Counted from the first letter of the stretch, positions 27,986-39,241 are shown. The stretch: DNA of 57,491 nucleotides from Gilliamella sp. Choc4-2 (GCF_001690355.1 NZ_LZHG01000059.1:1-57491); one strand, 5' to 3'. The notes: generated by a model from the sequence alone, not told the origin. Numbers and translations: made by a program.

Positions 27986-29287
27986 CTATTCCTCATTTAA
28001 CCATGTAGGTATAGATGATTTTAAGGATAGTGATTGCCAATTATGATATTGCTTGCCTTCGTTGATAAACCAAATACGATATTGTTGGGACTTAGTAGCT
28101 AGTTGATTGAGTAAGTTTAAAATGCCACGATCTGGCGCTCTATTTGCATCTATAGCAACCAATAATTTTTTAGCCGGTTTTAATTGTAAATAATCTAAAA
28201 TGTCACGTCTTTGCTGCCGAGTATTAAGAAAACCTAAAAATGAGACAGAATCAGGAACAGGCCAATCTTCAGGAATATCAATTGCCACTAAATAAGCTCC
28301 TTGGCTATTTTCTAATAAATTCATAGCTGAATGAAAATGCATCTTTTTTCCCTGCAAATCGTTATCCACTATATCAATTAAAGCAGGTTGTAAATCGTTA
28401 GCTAGCAATTGATACTCAGGTAAAGCTAATTGCAGTTTAATTCCACGACAGCTTATTAGCCAACTAATTCCACAAATAATCATGCAAAAAAAGCGTATAG
28501 TTAAACCATAAACAATAAACACGCCAAGCAACCAAATAGCCCAAGAAGAACGAACATAACCGGCATTTAATGCTTGGTCGCTAATGCGGATAACATTATC
28601 TTGAGGTATAGAAAATCCAAATATGGATGGAATTAAGCCCAAATAATGAGTTAGTTGAATAATAGTATCAGAACTTAATAAAGTTGTTTTCCATTCAAAA
28701 CTATAATGCTGCGTAGAAAATAAAACGATTAGAACTAACAATGCTGAACTTAGTATAATAGTCCAAAAAAGATTGAGAATAAAACCAATTAACCAGCGGA
28801 TTTTTCCACCCAAAAGCTGTACAAATGCTGGTATAAGCTGTTGTACAGTTTTTCTTTGTGAAAGTTTTCTAGTTAGCCATAACCAGCAATGAATTAAAAC
28901 ACTACCACCAAAGCTCGAAAAAAAGAAAAAAGAGCAAAGCCAAATAAATAGAGTAATAAAATGAACACCCAATAAACTAAAAAGTGCCCAATAAAGATTA
29001 ACTGGATTTTGGCTTAATGCACCGAAAGCTAAACTTATACCAATAAAAAAAGAAAAGAATAATAATAAAATAAATGAAAATTTTAAGGCATGTAATAAAG
29101 TAATTAATGCAGCGTAAAGCTCACTCTGCTTGGATAACATAACAGCCCGCGTAACAATACGATGAGCAAGTGGTGTTTTCGAAGCGCGTAATTCTCGATT
29201 GATATCTTGATCTGCAAACCGTCCAGATTCATTTTCAATCAATCGTATCGTTTCGGTTAGCCATAATGATATTAACTTTTCTCGCAT
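27986..29287 (-). CDS. DUF2868 integral membrane protein
   Basis: About 433 residues from MREKLISLWLTETIRLIENE. The frame is open to 29353, but that extra part contains the zapB terminator hairpin (29327-29350), so the ATG at 29287 is preferred. Hydrophobic segments in this numbering are about 67-90, 97-125 and 160-195, with another pair near 250-280. Between and after them are soluble regions, including a C-terminal segment with LVAIDIPEDWPVPD and KKLLVAIDANRAPDRGILN that looks like a Rossmann-type fold. It pairs with the DUF3482 GTPase five bases downstream. Membrane-anchored GTPase partner is the plausible role; nothing more specific can be said. Confidence 0.82.
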   Translation of the reverse strand: MREKLISLWLTETIRLIENESGRFADQDINRELRASKTPLAHRIVTRAVMLSKQSELYAALITLLHALKFSFILLLFFSFFIGISLAFGALSQNPVNLYWALFSLLGVHFITLFIWLCSFFFFSSFGGSVLIHCWLWLTRKLSQRKTVQQLIPAFVQLLGGKIRWLIGFILNLFWTIILSSALLVLIVLFSTQHYSFEWKTTLLSSDTIIQLTHYLGLIPSIFGFSIPQDNVIRISDQALNAGYVRSSWAIWLLGVFIVYGLTIRFFCMIICGISWLISCRGIKLQLALPEYQLLANDLQPALIDIVDNDLQGKKMHFHSAMNLLENSQGAYLVAIDIPEDWPVPDSVSFLGFLNTRQQRRDILDYLQLKPAKKLLVAIDANRAPDRGILNLLNQLATKSQQYRIWFINEGKQYHNWQSLSLKSSIPTWLNEE

Positions 29288-29326
29288 TATACTTAAATCT
29301 TTAAAAAATTTTTGTAAAGTATAAAT

Positions 29327-29350
29327 CAACCGCGCCTTTAGTCGCGGTTG
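29327..29350 (-). terminator. Hairpin between zapB and the DUF2868 gene
   Basis: CAACCGCG and CGCGGTTG form a perfect 8-bp G+C-rich stem, unusual in this AT-rich DNA, 18 bases past the zapB stop on the minus strand. The sequence that follows (ATTTATACTTTAC) is only loosely U-rich. Likely terminates or attenuates zapB transcription. Confidence 0.6.
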
Positions 29351-29367
29351 CAAATAAGTTAAATAAA

Positions 29368-29613
29368 CTATTGCGCAATTTCACCAATTTTACTTAATAA
29401 AGTTTGAATACGTTGTTGCCATAATTGCAGATCTTGTTTTAACTTTTCGTTTTCATCACGTAAAGCTTTCATCTCATCAGAACTGTCATTAATTAATTGT
29501 TCTAACTCTTGATTACCTTGTTTTAAGGTTGTAATTTCCTGTTGTAGTGTATTGATTGTATTAATAGTATGTTGAATTTTACTTTCTAATTGATTCAATA
29601 TTTCTAATGACAT
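29368..29613 (-). CDS. zapB: Cell division protein ZapB
   Basis: ZapB is a short coiled-coil protein that joins the divisome through ZapA and links the Z ring to MatP/Ter. The 81-residue product is entirely heptad-like (LNQLESKIQHTINTINTLQQ, then EITTLKQGNQELEQLI, LRDENEKLKQDLQLWQQRIQ) and aligns with E. coli ZapB from MSLE to the QERLQALL-like end. It is divergent from tpiA. Both promoters must lie in the 100 bases between them. Confidence 0.9.
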   Translation of the reverse strand: MSLEILNQLESKIQHTINTINTLQQEITTLKQGNQELEQLINDSSDEMKALRDENEKLKQDLQLWQQRIQTLLSKIGEIAQ

Positions 29614-29713
29614 ATTTTTCCTCAGGCTTTATTTATTTGGTGTATAATACTTACTATTATAACGAATTCATTCTAAAATCAACACCTTTTTAAATCTTAA
29701 GTTGGAGAAAATT

Positions 29714-30481
29714 ATGCGTAAACCTCTCGTGATGGGTAATTGGAAACTCAATGGCAGTCTTGATATGGCTAAAAATATAGTTGTAGAACTAAAAAAAGAG
29801 CTATCAACAGATGTCGCATGTGATGTTGCTATTGCACCACCCGTCGTTTATTTAGACTTTATTAAACACCAATTAGATAAATCAAATATTATTTTAGGTG
29901 CTCAAGATGTTGGAATCAACTTGTCTGGTGCTTACACAGGTGAAGTCTCTGTCAATATGCTAAAAGAAATTGGCGTAACGCATATTATTATTGGCCATTC
30001 AGAACGTCGTACCTACCATAAAGAATCAGATGAATTTATTGCAAAAAAATTCGCTATAATTAAAGAAGCAGGTCTAGTGCCAGTTCTTTGTATTGGTGAA
30101 ACTGAAGCCGAGAATGAAGCTGGTCAAACTCATGCAGTATGTGCGCGCCAAATTGATGCTGTAATTGAAACCCTGGGGATTGAAGCATTTAATCACGCTG
30201 TTATCGCTTATGAGCCAGTTTGGGCTATTGGTACTGGTAAATCAGCAACACCTGAGCAAGCACAAGCTGTCCATAAATTTATTAGAGAGCACCTTGCTAA
30301 ACAGGATGCAAAAGTTGCAGAACAAGTAATTATTCAATATGGGGGATCAGTTAACGATAAAAATGCGGCTGAACTATTTACTCAACCAGATATTGATGGA
30401 GCATTAGTTGGCGGAGCATCATTAAAAGCTAGTACATTTGCTATGATAATTAAAGCTGCGGAAAAAGCTAAAGCACAATAA
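29714..30481 (+). CDS. tpiA: Triosephosphate isomerase
   Basis: TpiA interconverts dihydroxyacetone phosphate and glyceraldehyde 3-phosphate. The ATG at 29714 gives 255 residues, the E. coli length, starting [15 protein letters not shown], with GGAGA just upstream; an in-frame TTG at 29702 is rejected. Catalytic residues seen: Asn and Lys in GNWKLNG, His in [11 protein letters not shown], Glu in [19 protein letters not shown]. The phosphate-gripping [12 protein letters not shown] and GALVGGASL close the barrel. Single gene with its own terminator. Confidence 0.97.
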   Translation: MRKPLVMGNWKLNGSLDMAKNIVVELKKELSTDVACDVAIAPPVVYLDFIKHQLDKSNIILGAQDVGINLSGAYTGEVSVNMLKEIGVTHIIIGHSERRTYHKESDEFIAKKFAIIKEAGLVPVLCIGETEAENEAGQTHAVCARQIDAVIETLGIEAFNHAVIAYEPVWAIGTGKSATPEQAQAVHKFIREHLAKQDAKVAEQVIIQYGGSVNDKNAAELFTQPDIDGALVGGASLKASTFAMIIKAAEKAKAQ

Positions 30482-30490
30482 TATGTAAAA

Positions 30491-30512
30491 GACGCCTTAT
30501 TAGGCGTCCTTT
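30491..30512 (+). terminator. Terminator of tpiA
   Basis: GACGCCT and AGGCGTC pair perfectly over 7 bp around TATT, followed by CTTTGCCTT. The U-tract is short but the stem is G+C-rich and sits 10 bases after the stop codon. Confidence 0.75.
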
Positions 30513-30544
30513 GCCTTAAGCTTGTCTAAATTATTGTTCAATAA

Positions 30545-30781
30545 TTAATATTTCACTTTGTTAGCTTTAAGCTTATAACGAGTAGGCCAAATTTTTTCAG
30601 CTGGGACTTTTAAATAATCAGAAATAATTCGTTCATATTTAGGGCAATGACGGTAAAGTGCATTTCTTAGAGTATCAGCTTGCAAACCGCTTGCACGAGA
30701 TAGACCTCTTAAATTTCCACCTCTAATTTTAATTTCTCCTACTACTCTTGATGGAGTCCAGTCTTGATCTTGTTCGCTCAT
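30545..30781 (-). CDS. Ner-like (Nlp/SfsB) DNA-binding protein
   Basis: 78 residues. WTPSRVVGEIKIRGGNLRGL followed by SRASGLQADTLRNALYR, PKYERIISDYLKVPAEKIWP and TRY matches the Ner family: phage Mu Ner and E. coli SfsB/Nlp, a single helix-turn-helix with the closing IWPxRY motif. Ner represses early transcription in Mu. It faces the S24-type repressor gene across 149 bases, the same divergent arrangement as c and ner of Mu-like phages, but no other phage gene is near. Either a domesticated regulator or a prophage relic. Confidence 0.85.
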   Translation of the reverse strand: MSEQDQDWTPSRVVGEIKIRGGNLRGLSRASGLQADTLRNALYRHCPKYERIISDYLKVPAEKIWPTRYKLKANKVKY

Positions 30782-30835
30782 TATGAGATCCTCTATAAGT
30801 TTATTTACTGCTATCGTAAAGATTATCGGTATACA

Positions 30836-30849
30836 ACATCAGTTGATGT
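30836..30849. promoter_or_regulatory. Dyad in the divergent Ner-like/repressor intergenic region
   Basis: ACATCAGTTGATGT is a palindrome (6-bp arms, GT centre) between the two divergent regulator genes, where operators for either protein would be expected. Position supports an operator; no second copy was found, so it remains tentative. Confidence 0.35.
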
Positions 30850-30930
30850 AAATTCCAAGCAGAGAATAACACATAAAAAAACGAATTAAAACAAAAAATA
30901 TAAAAAAGCAATACAGAATGGATTATAAAA

Positions 30931-31620
30931 ATGAAAGAAAGCAGCATAAAAACAACCGAAAACCAAGAAAAAACACGAACACTAACTGAAACTGGTGTTA
31001 TCAATTTTAAAAATCGACTTACACTGGTATTGGAAGGCTTATCGGGAAATGCATTTGCCAAAAAAGTGGGAATGTCAGAAGCAGTAATTCGGGACTACTT
31101 ATCAGGTAAAACCTATCCCTCACTCAATAGGCTGGCAATTATTGCTCAAAAATGTGATGTTCCAATTGAATGGCTAGTTACGGGTAAGGGGGAATGTAGA
31201 TTACTTCCAGATACAGAACATAAAAGCTTTGTAGATATTCCTTTTCATCATTTAAATGAAGTAGGAAATTCTCATTTACAAATTGAATCAATACCATTTA
31301 ATATCATGCTAATTAAACATCAAGAGTGTAATAATGATGATTTAAGCGCAGTATGGGCAAAAGGTGATAGTATGGAGCCTACTATATCTAATCATGATAT
31401 TATTATTGTCAATACTTCTCATTGTAAATTGATTGACGGTTATCTGTATGCTGTTCAATATGATGATCAAATCAGTATTAAGCGTGTTCAAAATCAAGGG
31501 GCCAACATAGCATTATTGTGTGATAATCCAAAATATCCCACTATCATTATTGATAAAAATGCCCCTCAGGATTTTAAAATTATTGGTCATGTGGTGTATT
31601 TATTAAAAGATCTTTATTAA
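30931..31620 (+). CDS. LexA-like phage-type repressor: XRE helix-turn-helix plus S24 peptidase domain
   Basis: 229 residues. A basic/polar N-terminal extension (1-24) is followed by an HTH domain (about 26-86: NAFAKKVGMSEAVIRDYLSG, YPSLNRLAIIAQKCDVPIEW). The C-terminal S24 domain has the nucleophile S147 in WAKGDSMEPT and the general base K184 in SIKRV. The Ala-Gly-type self-cleavage site expected between the domains is not obvious, so RecA-dependent cleavage is uncertain. Such proteins keep prophages silent until DNA damage. It is divergent from the Ner-like gene, with no other phage genes around. No clear ribosome binding site supports the ATG at 30931; a start inside the first 25 codons is possible. 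Confidence 0.85.
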   Translation: MKESSIKTTENQEKTRTLTETGVINFKNRLTLVLEGLSGNAFAKKVGMSEAVIRDYLSGKTYPSLNRLAIIAQKCDVPIEWLVTGKGECRLLPDTEHKSFVDIPFHHLNEVGNSHLQIESIPFNIMLIKHQECNNDDLSAVWAKGDSMEPTISNHDIIIVNTSHCKLIDGYLYAVQYDDQISIKRVQNQGANIALLCDNPKYPTIIIDKNAPQDFKIIGHVVYLLKDLY

Positions 31621-31677
31621 GAACTTTAATTAATATATTGATAAATATAAATAATTATTTATCTGACTTATATAAGT

Positions 31678-31712
31678 AACTCCATCGATAATTATCGCTG
31701 GAGTTGCTTTGC
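31678..31712 (+). terminator. Hairpin after the S24 repressor gene
   Basis: AACTCCA-T-CGATA pairs with TATCG-C-TGGAGTT, a 13-position stem with one mismatch, followed by GCTTTG. Long stem, weak U-tract. Confidence 0.45.
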
Positions 31713-31911
31713 ATAGATATTTAATTGTTCGTTTTTTTTCTTTAACGATTGTAAAGATTTATAAAGAAAAAAACGTGGAAATGTTTAACTTTAAGTCTAT
31801 ATTCCAATAAAAAAATTGTAGGCAATTGGAATTCTTATTAGCATTACTTTATGCTTTTTTGGGCATCTATGATAAAATCACCCATCATTTTTAATCTATT
31901 ATTTAGTTATT

Positions 31912-33039
31912 ATGCAAAAAATAAATGCTTCTCCAAAAGTTGTTGTCGGCATGTCTGGTGGCGTTGATTCTTCTGTTTCAGCTTATTTGTTACAACAACA
32001 AGGATACGATGTCATTGGATTATTTATGAAAAATTGGGAAGAAGATGATACAGACGAATACTGTTCAGCCGCAATTGACTTAGCGGATGCTCAAAAAGTA
32101 TGTGACAAATTAAATATCAAATTACATACGATTAACTTTGCTACTGAATATTGGGATAATGTATTTGAACATTTCCTATCTGAATATAAAGCTGGTAGAA
32201 CACCGAATCCTGATATTTTATGCAATAAAGAAATCAAATTTAAAGCTTTCTTAGACTATGCAGCCGAAGATTTAGGTGCCGACTATATAGCAACTGGCCA
32301 TTATGTTCGCAAACGAGAAATCAATAACAAAATAGAATTGTTGAGAGGTATTGATAATAATAAAGATCAAAGTTATTTTCTGTATACCCTTAGTGAAGCA
32401 CAGATAAGTCAAAGCTTATTTCCGGTTGGTGAACTTGAAAAAACAGAAGTTCGTAAAATTGCAAAACAGCTAGGATTAGCTACAGCTTCCAAAAAAGATT
32501 CAACCGGTATTTGTTTTATTGGTGAACGCAAATTTAATGAATTTTTGGCCCGTTATTTACCCGCTCAAACTGGTATTATTCGCACCGTTGAGGGTAAAGC
32601 AATTGGTAAACATCAAGGTCTTATGTACCACACACTAGGGCAACGTAAAGGACTTGGTATTGGAGGACTTAAACAAGCCAATGATACTCCTTGGTATGTT
32701 GTAGATAAAGATATAAAAAATAATGAATTGGTTGTAGCCCAAGGGCATGATCACCCAGCACTATTTTCAAATGGCCTAATTGCACAACAGTTACATTGGG
32801 TTGATCGACAAATAGTTACTAAGTCATTTAACTGCACGGTTAAAACTCGTTATCGGCAACAAGATATTGCCTGCCGAATTAACCCACTTTCAGAAGATAA
32901 GATAGAAGTCATTTTTGAACAGCCTGTTGCAGCTGTAACTCCAGGGCAATCAGCAGTTTTTTATCAAAATGATGTGTGTTTAGGCGGTGGAATTATTGAA
33001 GAAAGAATTATTGATGCTAAGGAGTTTTTGAGTGAGTAA
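31912..33039 (+). CDS. mnmA: tRNA-specific 2-thiouridylase MnmA
   Basis: MnmA thiolates U34 of tRNA-Lys, -Glu and -Gln with sulfur relayed from IscS via TusE. 375 residues. The PP-loop GMSGGVDSS is at 13-21. The catalytic cysteines are in [12 protein letters not shown] and [11 protein letters not shown]. Also present are [23 protein letters not shown] and, near the end, TPGQSAVFY. First of the mnmA-hflD-purB run conserved in Gammaproteobacteria; its last 8 bases overlap hflD. Confidence 0.96.
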   Translation: MQKINASPKVVVGMSGGVDSSVSAYLLQQQGYDVIGLFMKNWEEDDTDEYCSAAIDLADAQKVCDKLNIKLHTINFATEYWDNVFEHFLSEYKAGRTPNPDILCNKEIKFKAFLDYAAEDLGADYIATGHYVRKREINNKIELLRGIDNNKDQSYFLYTLSEAQISQSLFPVGELEKTEVRKIAKQLGLATASKKDSTGICFIGERKFNEFLARYLPAQTGIIRTVEGKAIGKHQGLMYHTLGQRKGLGIGGLKQANDTPWYVVDKDIKNNELVVAQGHDHPALFSNGLIAQQLHWVDRQIVTKSFNCTVKTRYRQQDIACRINPLSEDKIEVIFEQPVAAVTPGQSAVFYQNDVCLGGGIIEERIIDAKEFLSE

Positions 33040-33679
33040 TAAATATTATCATATTGCCATTGCACTTGCAGGTGTTGTACAAAGTACTATGCTTATTCCG
33101 CAGCTTGCAAATACCGGCATTTGTAATCCCACTATTTATGAACAATCAATAAAAAGCGTATTTAAAACCTCCCCCCAAACCACCGCTGATGTTTATGATG
33201 GTATTAAAAATATTAAAACAGGCTTACTTGCTTTAAAGCAATTATTATCTTCAAATCAAAAAGATCAGGTTGAATTAATACGTTATCTTTTTGGGACACT
33301 AAGTATTACCAATAAGCTATTAAGAAATAATGATGTACTCAACAAAATTGATCAACGATTAAAACAAATTTCCGCACTTTATCCGGTTGTGAATGACGAA
33401 ACGATTAACATCAATATAGATGAACTTTCATACTCGCTAGCTAACATTTATTCGGATATCGTCAGTCCTTTAACAAATAAGATTAAGGTGATAGGAAAAG
33501 CACAATTTTTACAAAATTCATTAGCTCAAGCTAAAATAAGAACATCCCTTTTTGGTAGTGTTCGTTCATCCATCTTATGGTATCAGGTTGGTGGAAGCCG
33601 GTTACAGCTTCTTTTTGGGCGTAAAGGCATCTATAATGCAATAAACGAATTACTCGATGAAATAAACCAAGTAAATTAA
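33032..33679 (+). CDS. hflD: HflD (lysogenization regulator homologue)
   Basis: 215 residues, all-helical. [20 protein letters not shown], then [20 protein letters not shown] and [17 protein letters not shown] are diagnostic of HflD/YcfC (E. coli 213). In E. coli it is a peripheral inner-membrane protein that modulates lambda CII. Its native role is uncertain, but it is always found between mnmA and purB. The start is a GTG overlapping the end of mnmA, with AAGGAG nine bases upstream, so translation is coupled. Confidence 0.92.
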   Translation: MSNKYYHIAIALAGVVQSTMLIPQLANTGICNPTIYEQSIKSVFKTSPQTTADVYDGIKNIKTGLLALKQLLSSNQKDQVELIRYLFGTLSITNKLLRNNDVLNKIDQRLKQISALYPVVNDETININIDELSYSLANIYSDIVSPLTNKIKVIGKAQFLQNSLAQAKIRTSLFGSVRSSILWYQVGGSRLQLLFGRKGIYNAINELLDEINQVN

Positions 33680-33698
33680 TTTATATTTTTCTAAGTGA

Positions 33699-35096
<1,398 letters not shown>

Positions 35097-35177
35097 AGAA
35101 AGACTAATAAGATTTAGCACTAAAAAAATTATAGTTAGAGCAAACTATATATTTTCAGTATCAAATAGGAAACCCGA

Positions 35178-36098
35178 TTGAAAATCCGTATTGCAACACG
35201 AAAAAGCCCTTTAGCACTATGGCAAGCAAATTATGTTAAACAACAATTGCTATCGGTGCATCAAGGTTTAACAGTAGAATTAATGCCTATGGTAACCCGT
35301 GGTGATATTTTACTTGATAGCCCTCTCTCCAAAATTGGGGGCAAAGGTTTATTTGTCAAACAGCTTGAACAAGCTATATTAAATAATGAAGCTGATATTG
35401 CTGTTCATTCAATAAAAGATATTCCTGTTGAGTTTCCAGCGGGATTGATGTTAGCAACTATTTGTCAACGTGACGATGTACGTGATGCTTTTATTTCAAA
35501 TCAATATAATAGGTTAGATGAATTACCCAATGGTGCTGTTATTGGCACATCAAGTTTACGGCGCCAGTGTCAGCTAAAAGCTAAATACCCACATTTAAGT
35601 GTTCAAGCTTTGAGAGGAAATGTTGGAACACGTTTAGCAAAATTAGATAACCAAGAATATGATGCAATTATTTTGGCTTCAGTTGGTTTGAAACGTTTAG
35701 AATTAACAGAACGCATTAAACAGTATATTGATACAGAGTTAATCTTGCCTGCAGTTGGACAAGGAGCAATTGGAATTGAAGCTAGAATTAACGATACTAC
35801 TATCCTTAACTTACTTGCTCCACTTGATGATCTCAATACTCGCATTTGTATCCAAGCGGAAAGAGCAATGAATCAAGCATTACAAGGTGGTTGCCAAGTA
35901 CCCATTGCAAGTTATTGTTGTTTAAGAAACAACCAAATAAATTTACAAGGTTTGGTTGGTCGTGTTGATGGTTCTCAAATAATCAAAGGGGAAATTGTTG
36001 GTAGCGTGACTCAATCTCAAGATTTAGGTTATAAATTGGCTAACCAACTATTGGAGCAAGGTGCTAACAAAATATTACAGGAATTAAATGGTCAATGA
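35178..36098 (+). CDS. hemC: Porphobilinogen deaminase (hydroxymethylbilane synthase)
   Basis: HemC polymerises four porphobilinogens into hydroxymethylbilane. 306 residues. Begins at a TTG ([15 protein letters not shown]) with AGGAA six bases upstream. Conserved segments are [60 protein letters not shown] and, at the dipyrromethane-cofactor cysteine C239, [10 protein letters not shown]. First gene of hemC-hemD-hemX-hemY; its stop overlaps the hemD start in an ATGA tetrad. Confidence 0.96.
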   Translation: MKIRIATRKSPLALWQANYVKQQLLSVHQGLTVELMPMVTRGDILLDSPLSKIGGKGLFVKQLEQAILNNEADIAVHSIKDIPVEFPAGLMLATICQRDDVRDAFISNQYNRLDELPNGAVIGTSSLRRQCQLKAKYPHLSVQALRGNVGTRLAKLDNQEYDAIILASVGLKRLELTERIKQYIDTELILPAVGQGAIGIEARINDTTILNLLAPLDDLNTRICIQAERAMNQALQGGCQVPIASYCCLRNNQINLQGLVGRVDGSQIIKGEIVGSVTQSQDLGYKLANQLLEQGANKILQELNGQ

Positions 36099-36841
36099 TT
36101 TTTGTAACTAGACCATCTCCTGAAGGTGAAATATTAACCGAATGGCTTAATAACTCGAATTTATCAGCAAAACACCTTCCGTTATTTTCGATTTCTGCAG
36201 GAGATGATCTTCAAAATTTACAATATCAATTTAATAATCTTTTACCTAACGATATTGTGATAATAGTTTCGCCACAAGTAATACATACTATAAAAACAAA
36301 TCTGCCAAATTTTTTATTCCCTACAAATATCAATTATTTTGCAATCGGTAAAAAAACAGCTAAATTATTGAATCAATTTACACCAAATCAAGTGATCTAT
36401 CCGGCCCAGGAAAATAGTGAAGGATTATTAGCATTATTAACTTATGAATCGGTGAAAAATCGCACAGTTTTAATTCTACGAGGTAACGTTGGAAGGCCGC
36501 TATTAATGGAGTCCCTGACTGAAATGCAGGCAAACGTAAAATTATTAGAATGCTACCAACGTCATCCCATTACCTATTCAACGGATATTCTCACAAATAA
36601 TATTAAAAAGCAGATAATCATTATTACAAGTGTACAACACCTAATGCAACTTGAATTATATTGCAAAACTCAACATAAAAACTTTGCCACTTTGATTGTG
36701 ACAAGTGAGAGAATTTTTGAAAAAGCCAAACAATTAAAATGGAAAAAAGTGTTACAAGTAAAAGGAGCTAATAATCAAATTCTATTTAAAACAATGATTA
36801 CTCTATGTCATAATGTTACTTTTAATTTAATAGATTTTTAA
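36095..36841 (+). CDS. hemD: Uroporphyrinogen-III synthase
   Basis: HemD cyclises and inverts ring D of hydroxymethylbilane to uroporphyrinogen III. 248 residues with the low sequence conservation usual for the family: starts [18 protein letters not shown], then [37 protein letters not shown] with the conserved Gly-x-x-x-R, and [10 protein letters not shown]. The four-base overlap with hemC and one-base overlap with hemX fix its identity by position as well. Confidence 0.92.
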   Translation: MIFVTRPSPEGEILTEWLNNSNLSAKHLPLFSISAGDDLQNLQYQFNNLLPNDIVIIVSPQVIHTIKTNLPNFLFPTNINYFAIGKKTAKLLNQFTPNQVIYPAQENSEGLLALLTYESVKNRTVLILRGNVGRPLLMESLTEMQANVKLLECYQRHPITYSTDILTNNIKKQIIIITSVQHLMQLELYCKTQHKNFATLIVTSERIFEKAKQLKWKKVLQVKGANNQILFKTMITLCHNVTFNLIDF

Positions 36842-38304
36842 TGAGGAAAGCTATGCTAATTCGATATTATGGTGCAAATGCAACACTTTCAACTATTAGC
36901 ACCACTTCATATAGCCAATATTCCTCAACTTATAGCTATAATGGAGCAAAACAAGAGATGAAAGAAAAAGAAGATAAACAAAGTTCTATAAACCTACAAA
37001 AAAAAATCACAGAAGAAAAAATGAATATTTCACCATTAAGTAAAAGCAGCTCAAATAAAACACCGATTTCTAAGTTGTCGCTTGTTGCTATAGCTTTGAC
37101 TTTAGGTCTGGGGAGTTTTGTTTTCTACCATGGACATCAACATATTGAAAATCAAAAGCGAACAATTGCAGCACTTCAAAATGAAATAACAAATTTAAAA
37201 CAAAGCACAAAACAAAGTGTTTTAAAAGATTTGCAAACAACTATCACCGAAACATTAAATCAACAAAACCAACAATTTTCATCACTTGAACAACGCGTTG
37301 TGAATCAATTAGCTGAACAGCAAAAGCTACAACATCAAATAACCAATCAGGTTACTGATTCCACTAAATTAAACGAACAAGCCTTGCATAGTCTTAATGA
37401 ACGATTATCTGCAATGTCTTCAACCGATCAAAATACATGGTTAATCTCGCAAGCTAACTATCTGGTCAATCTAGCTGGAAGAAAAATCTGGAACGATCAA
37501 GATTATACAACAGCCCGTTTATTGTTAAAAAATGCCGATAAAAGCTTGGCACAGACAAATGATCCAAGTTTAATACCTGCTAGGCAAGCTATTAATAAAG
37601 ATATTAATTCATTGTCAGAAATCAGTCTTATTGACTCTGACGGAATTATAATGAATTTAATTGGGCTATCAGATGCATTAATTGAATTACCCTTGGTAGG
37701 AAATTATAAAGAAGTTGATCTCGGAATGAATCAATATAATGATGAAATTTCAGAAGATAATACATCAACGAGAACAAATCATTCAAGTGACAAATTCATT
37801 ACCAATAGTTCAAATAATAAATCAAGCGAAGTAACTACATCGTTATCGGATTGGTCAGATAATTTGCTTTCAAATGCAGATACCTTCATGAAAAAATTTA
37901 TTACCATTGAAAAAATTGATAAAGATGACAATAAATTTTCAACCTGTATTTCTCTTGCAGGAAAAGATGAAAAACAAATTGTACGGTGTCAAATATTGCA
38001 AAAACCACTCACTTTAGAACAATCATTATATTTGCGCGAAAATATCCGCTTTCGACTATTAATTGCAGCACAAGCTGTACCTAGACACCAAGAACTTATT
38101 TACCAACGAGCACTAAATGATGCATCTATCTGGGTAAATGCTTATTTTGATGGTCACGCACCAAGTGTTAAAGCATTTTTGCATGATCTTGATAATTTAC
38201 AAAATCAATCAATAAGCAATCAAAAAGTACCTGAAAAACTGATAAGCCAAAGTGAGCTTGAAAAGTTAATGCAAACTCGTGTTCGTGCAATGTTGGCTAA
38301 ATAG
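36841..38304 (+). CDS. hemX: HemX (membrane-anchored protein of the hemCDXY operon)
   Basis: Up to 487 residues. An N-terminal cytoplasmic region is followed by one membrane segment (about 78-99, SLVAIALTLGLGSFVFYHG), a coiled-coil rich in Gln and Leu (about 105-185) and the HemX body: TWLISQANYLVNLAGRKIW, TTARLLLKNADKSLAQTNDP, LYLRENIRFRLLIAAQAVPR and LEKLMQTRVRAML. Homologues are often labelled uroporphyrinogen methyltransferase, but no SAM motif is seen. An ATG at 36853 has the better AGGAAAG site and one at 36958 also fits. An Asn/Ser-rich insert at about 296-335 lengthens it relative to E. coli. Confidence 0.9.
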   Translation: MRKAMLIRYYGANATLSTISTTSYSQYSSTYSYNGAKQEMKEKEDKQSSINLQKKITEEKMNISPLSKSSSNKTPISKLSLVAIALTLGLGSFVFYHGHQHIENQKRTIAALQNEITNLKQSTKQSVLKDLQTTITETLNQQNQQFSSLEQRVVNQLAEQQKLQHQITNQVTDSTKLNEQALHSLNERLSAMSSTDQNTWLISQANYLVNLAGRKIWNDQDYTTARLLLKNADKSLAQTNDPSLIPARQAINKDINSLSEISLIDSDGIIMNLIGLSDALIELPLVGNYKEVDLGMNQYNDEISEDNTSTRTNHSSDKFITNSSNNKSSEVTTSLSDWSDNLLSNADTFMKKFITIEKIDKDDNKFSTCISLAGKDEKQIVRCQILQKPLTLEQSLYLRENIRFRLLIAAQAVPRHQELIYQRALNDASIWVNAYFDGHAPSVKAFLHDLDNLQNQSISNQKVPEKLISQSELEKLMQTRVRAMLAK

Positions 38305-38314
38305 GAGAATCATC

Positions 38315-39193
38315 ATGATAAAAATATTGATTATTTTCTTAGTTTTAGTAGGTGGATTCTTCTTAGGTCCATTATTGCAATTTAATCAAGGTTCAGCAGT
38401 ATTTATTATTGCTAATTATAAAATCAGCATGTCATTTAATTCTTTTGTTATATTGGAATTATTGGCTATATTGTGCCTTTATCTCCTTGCGAAAATATTA
38501 AAAAAAATCTTTAATTCCAAAACAATGTTAGGCAATTGGTTACGCTTTAATTCACCACGTAAATCAGTAAAACGAATTGAACAAGCACAAATTTTACTTC
38601 TTGAAGGCGACTATCAACAAGCAGCCAAACTTTTTATGAAAAGTGCTAAAGGTGCAACAAATACTACATTATCCTATTTACTTGCAGCACAGGCCCAAAT
38701 TGATAATGATCAATTCATTTCTGCCAATCAATTACTTGAACAAGCAGCAAAAAACTGTCAGCCTAGAGAAAAATTTGCTTTTAAATTAGTTCAATTACGT
38801 CTACAAATCAAAAACAAAGAATATGATACAGCAAAAACATCCGTTGAATCACTTTTAAATGAAAAACCTCGTAATGCTGAAGTTTTAAGGCTTGCAGATG
38901 AACTTTATTATCAAATAGGGGATTATCAAGCTGTTATTGAGCTGTTACCCATTATGTACAAAGTGAAAGCTTATAGTGAATCACAATTAGAACAGCTTTC
39001 CCAAACGGCTTACATTGGACGTATTAAACAATTATCAACTGATAGCGATCCCCTTGCATTGATAAAATGGTGGAAATCACAACCAAGAGCTATTCTTAAT
39101 AATATTTCTTACCAAAAAGCGATGGCTAATTATCTTAAACAGTTAGGACAAATTGCTGAAGCTGAAAAAATATTAACTTCTATTAGAACATAA
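38315..39193 (+). CDS. hemY: HemY (membrane-anchored TPR protein of haem synthesis)
   Basis: 292 residues from MIKILIIFLVLVGGFFLGPL, with AGGAGAA nine bases upstream; a longer start at 38279 inside hemX is rejected. Two membrane segments (about 3-21 and 42-62) precede a cytoplasmic TPR-like domain (EQAQILLLEGDYQQAAKLFM, LSYLLAAQAQIDNDQFISAN, YYQIGDYQAVIELL). Compared with E. coli HemY (398) it is about 100 residues shorter, mainly in the TPR tail. Its exact biochemical role is unresolved; it is the constant last gene of hemCDXY. Confidence 0.88.
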   Translation: MIKILIIFLVLVGGFFLGPLLQFNQGSAVFIIANYKISMSFNSFVILELLAILCLYLLAKILKKIFNSKTMLGNWLRFNSPRKSVKRIEQAQILLLEGDYQQAAKLFMKSAKGATNTTLSYLLAAQAQIDNDQFISANQLLEQAAKNCQPREKFAFKLVQLRLQIKNKEYDTAKTSVESLLNEKPRNAEVLRLADELYYQIGDYQAVIELLPIMYKVKAYSESQLEQLSQTAYIGRIKQLSTDSDPLALIKWWKSQPRAILNNISYQKAMANYLKQLGQIAEAEKILTSIRT

Positions 39194-39209
39194 AAGCAAA
39201 CTTAAAAAT

Positions 39210-39230
39210 GCGGGGCTTTTGCCCTGCTTT
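39210..39230. terminator. Bidirectional terminator between hemY and azlD
   Basis: GCGGGGC and GCCCTGC form a 7-bp stem (one G-T pair) with a TTTT loop. On the plus strand it continues TTTAATTT and on the minus strand CATTTTTAAG, so it can stop both the hem operon and azlCD. Confidence 0.78.
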
Positions 39231-39241
39231 AATTTAAACTA

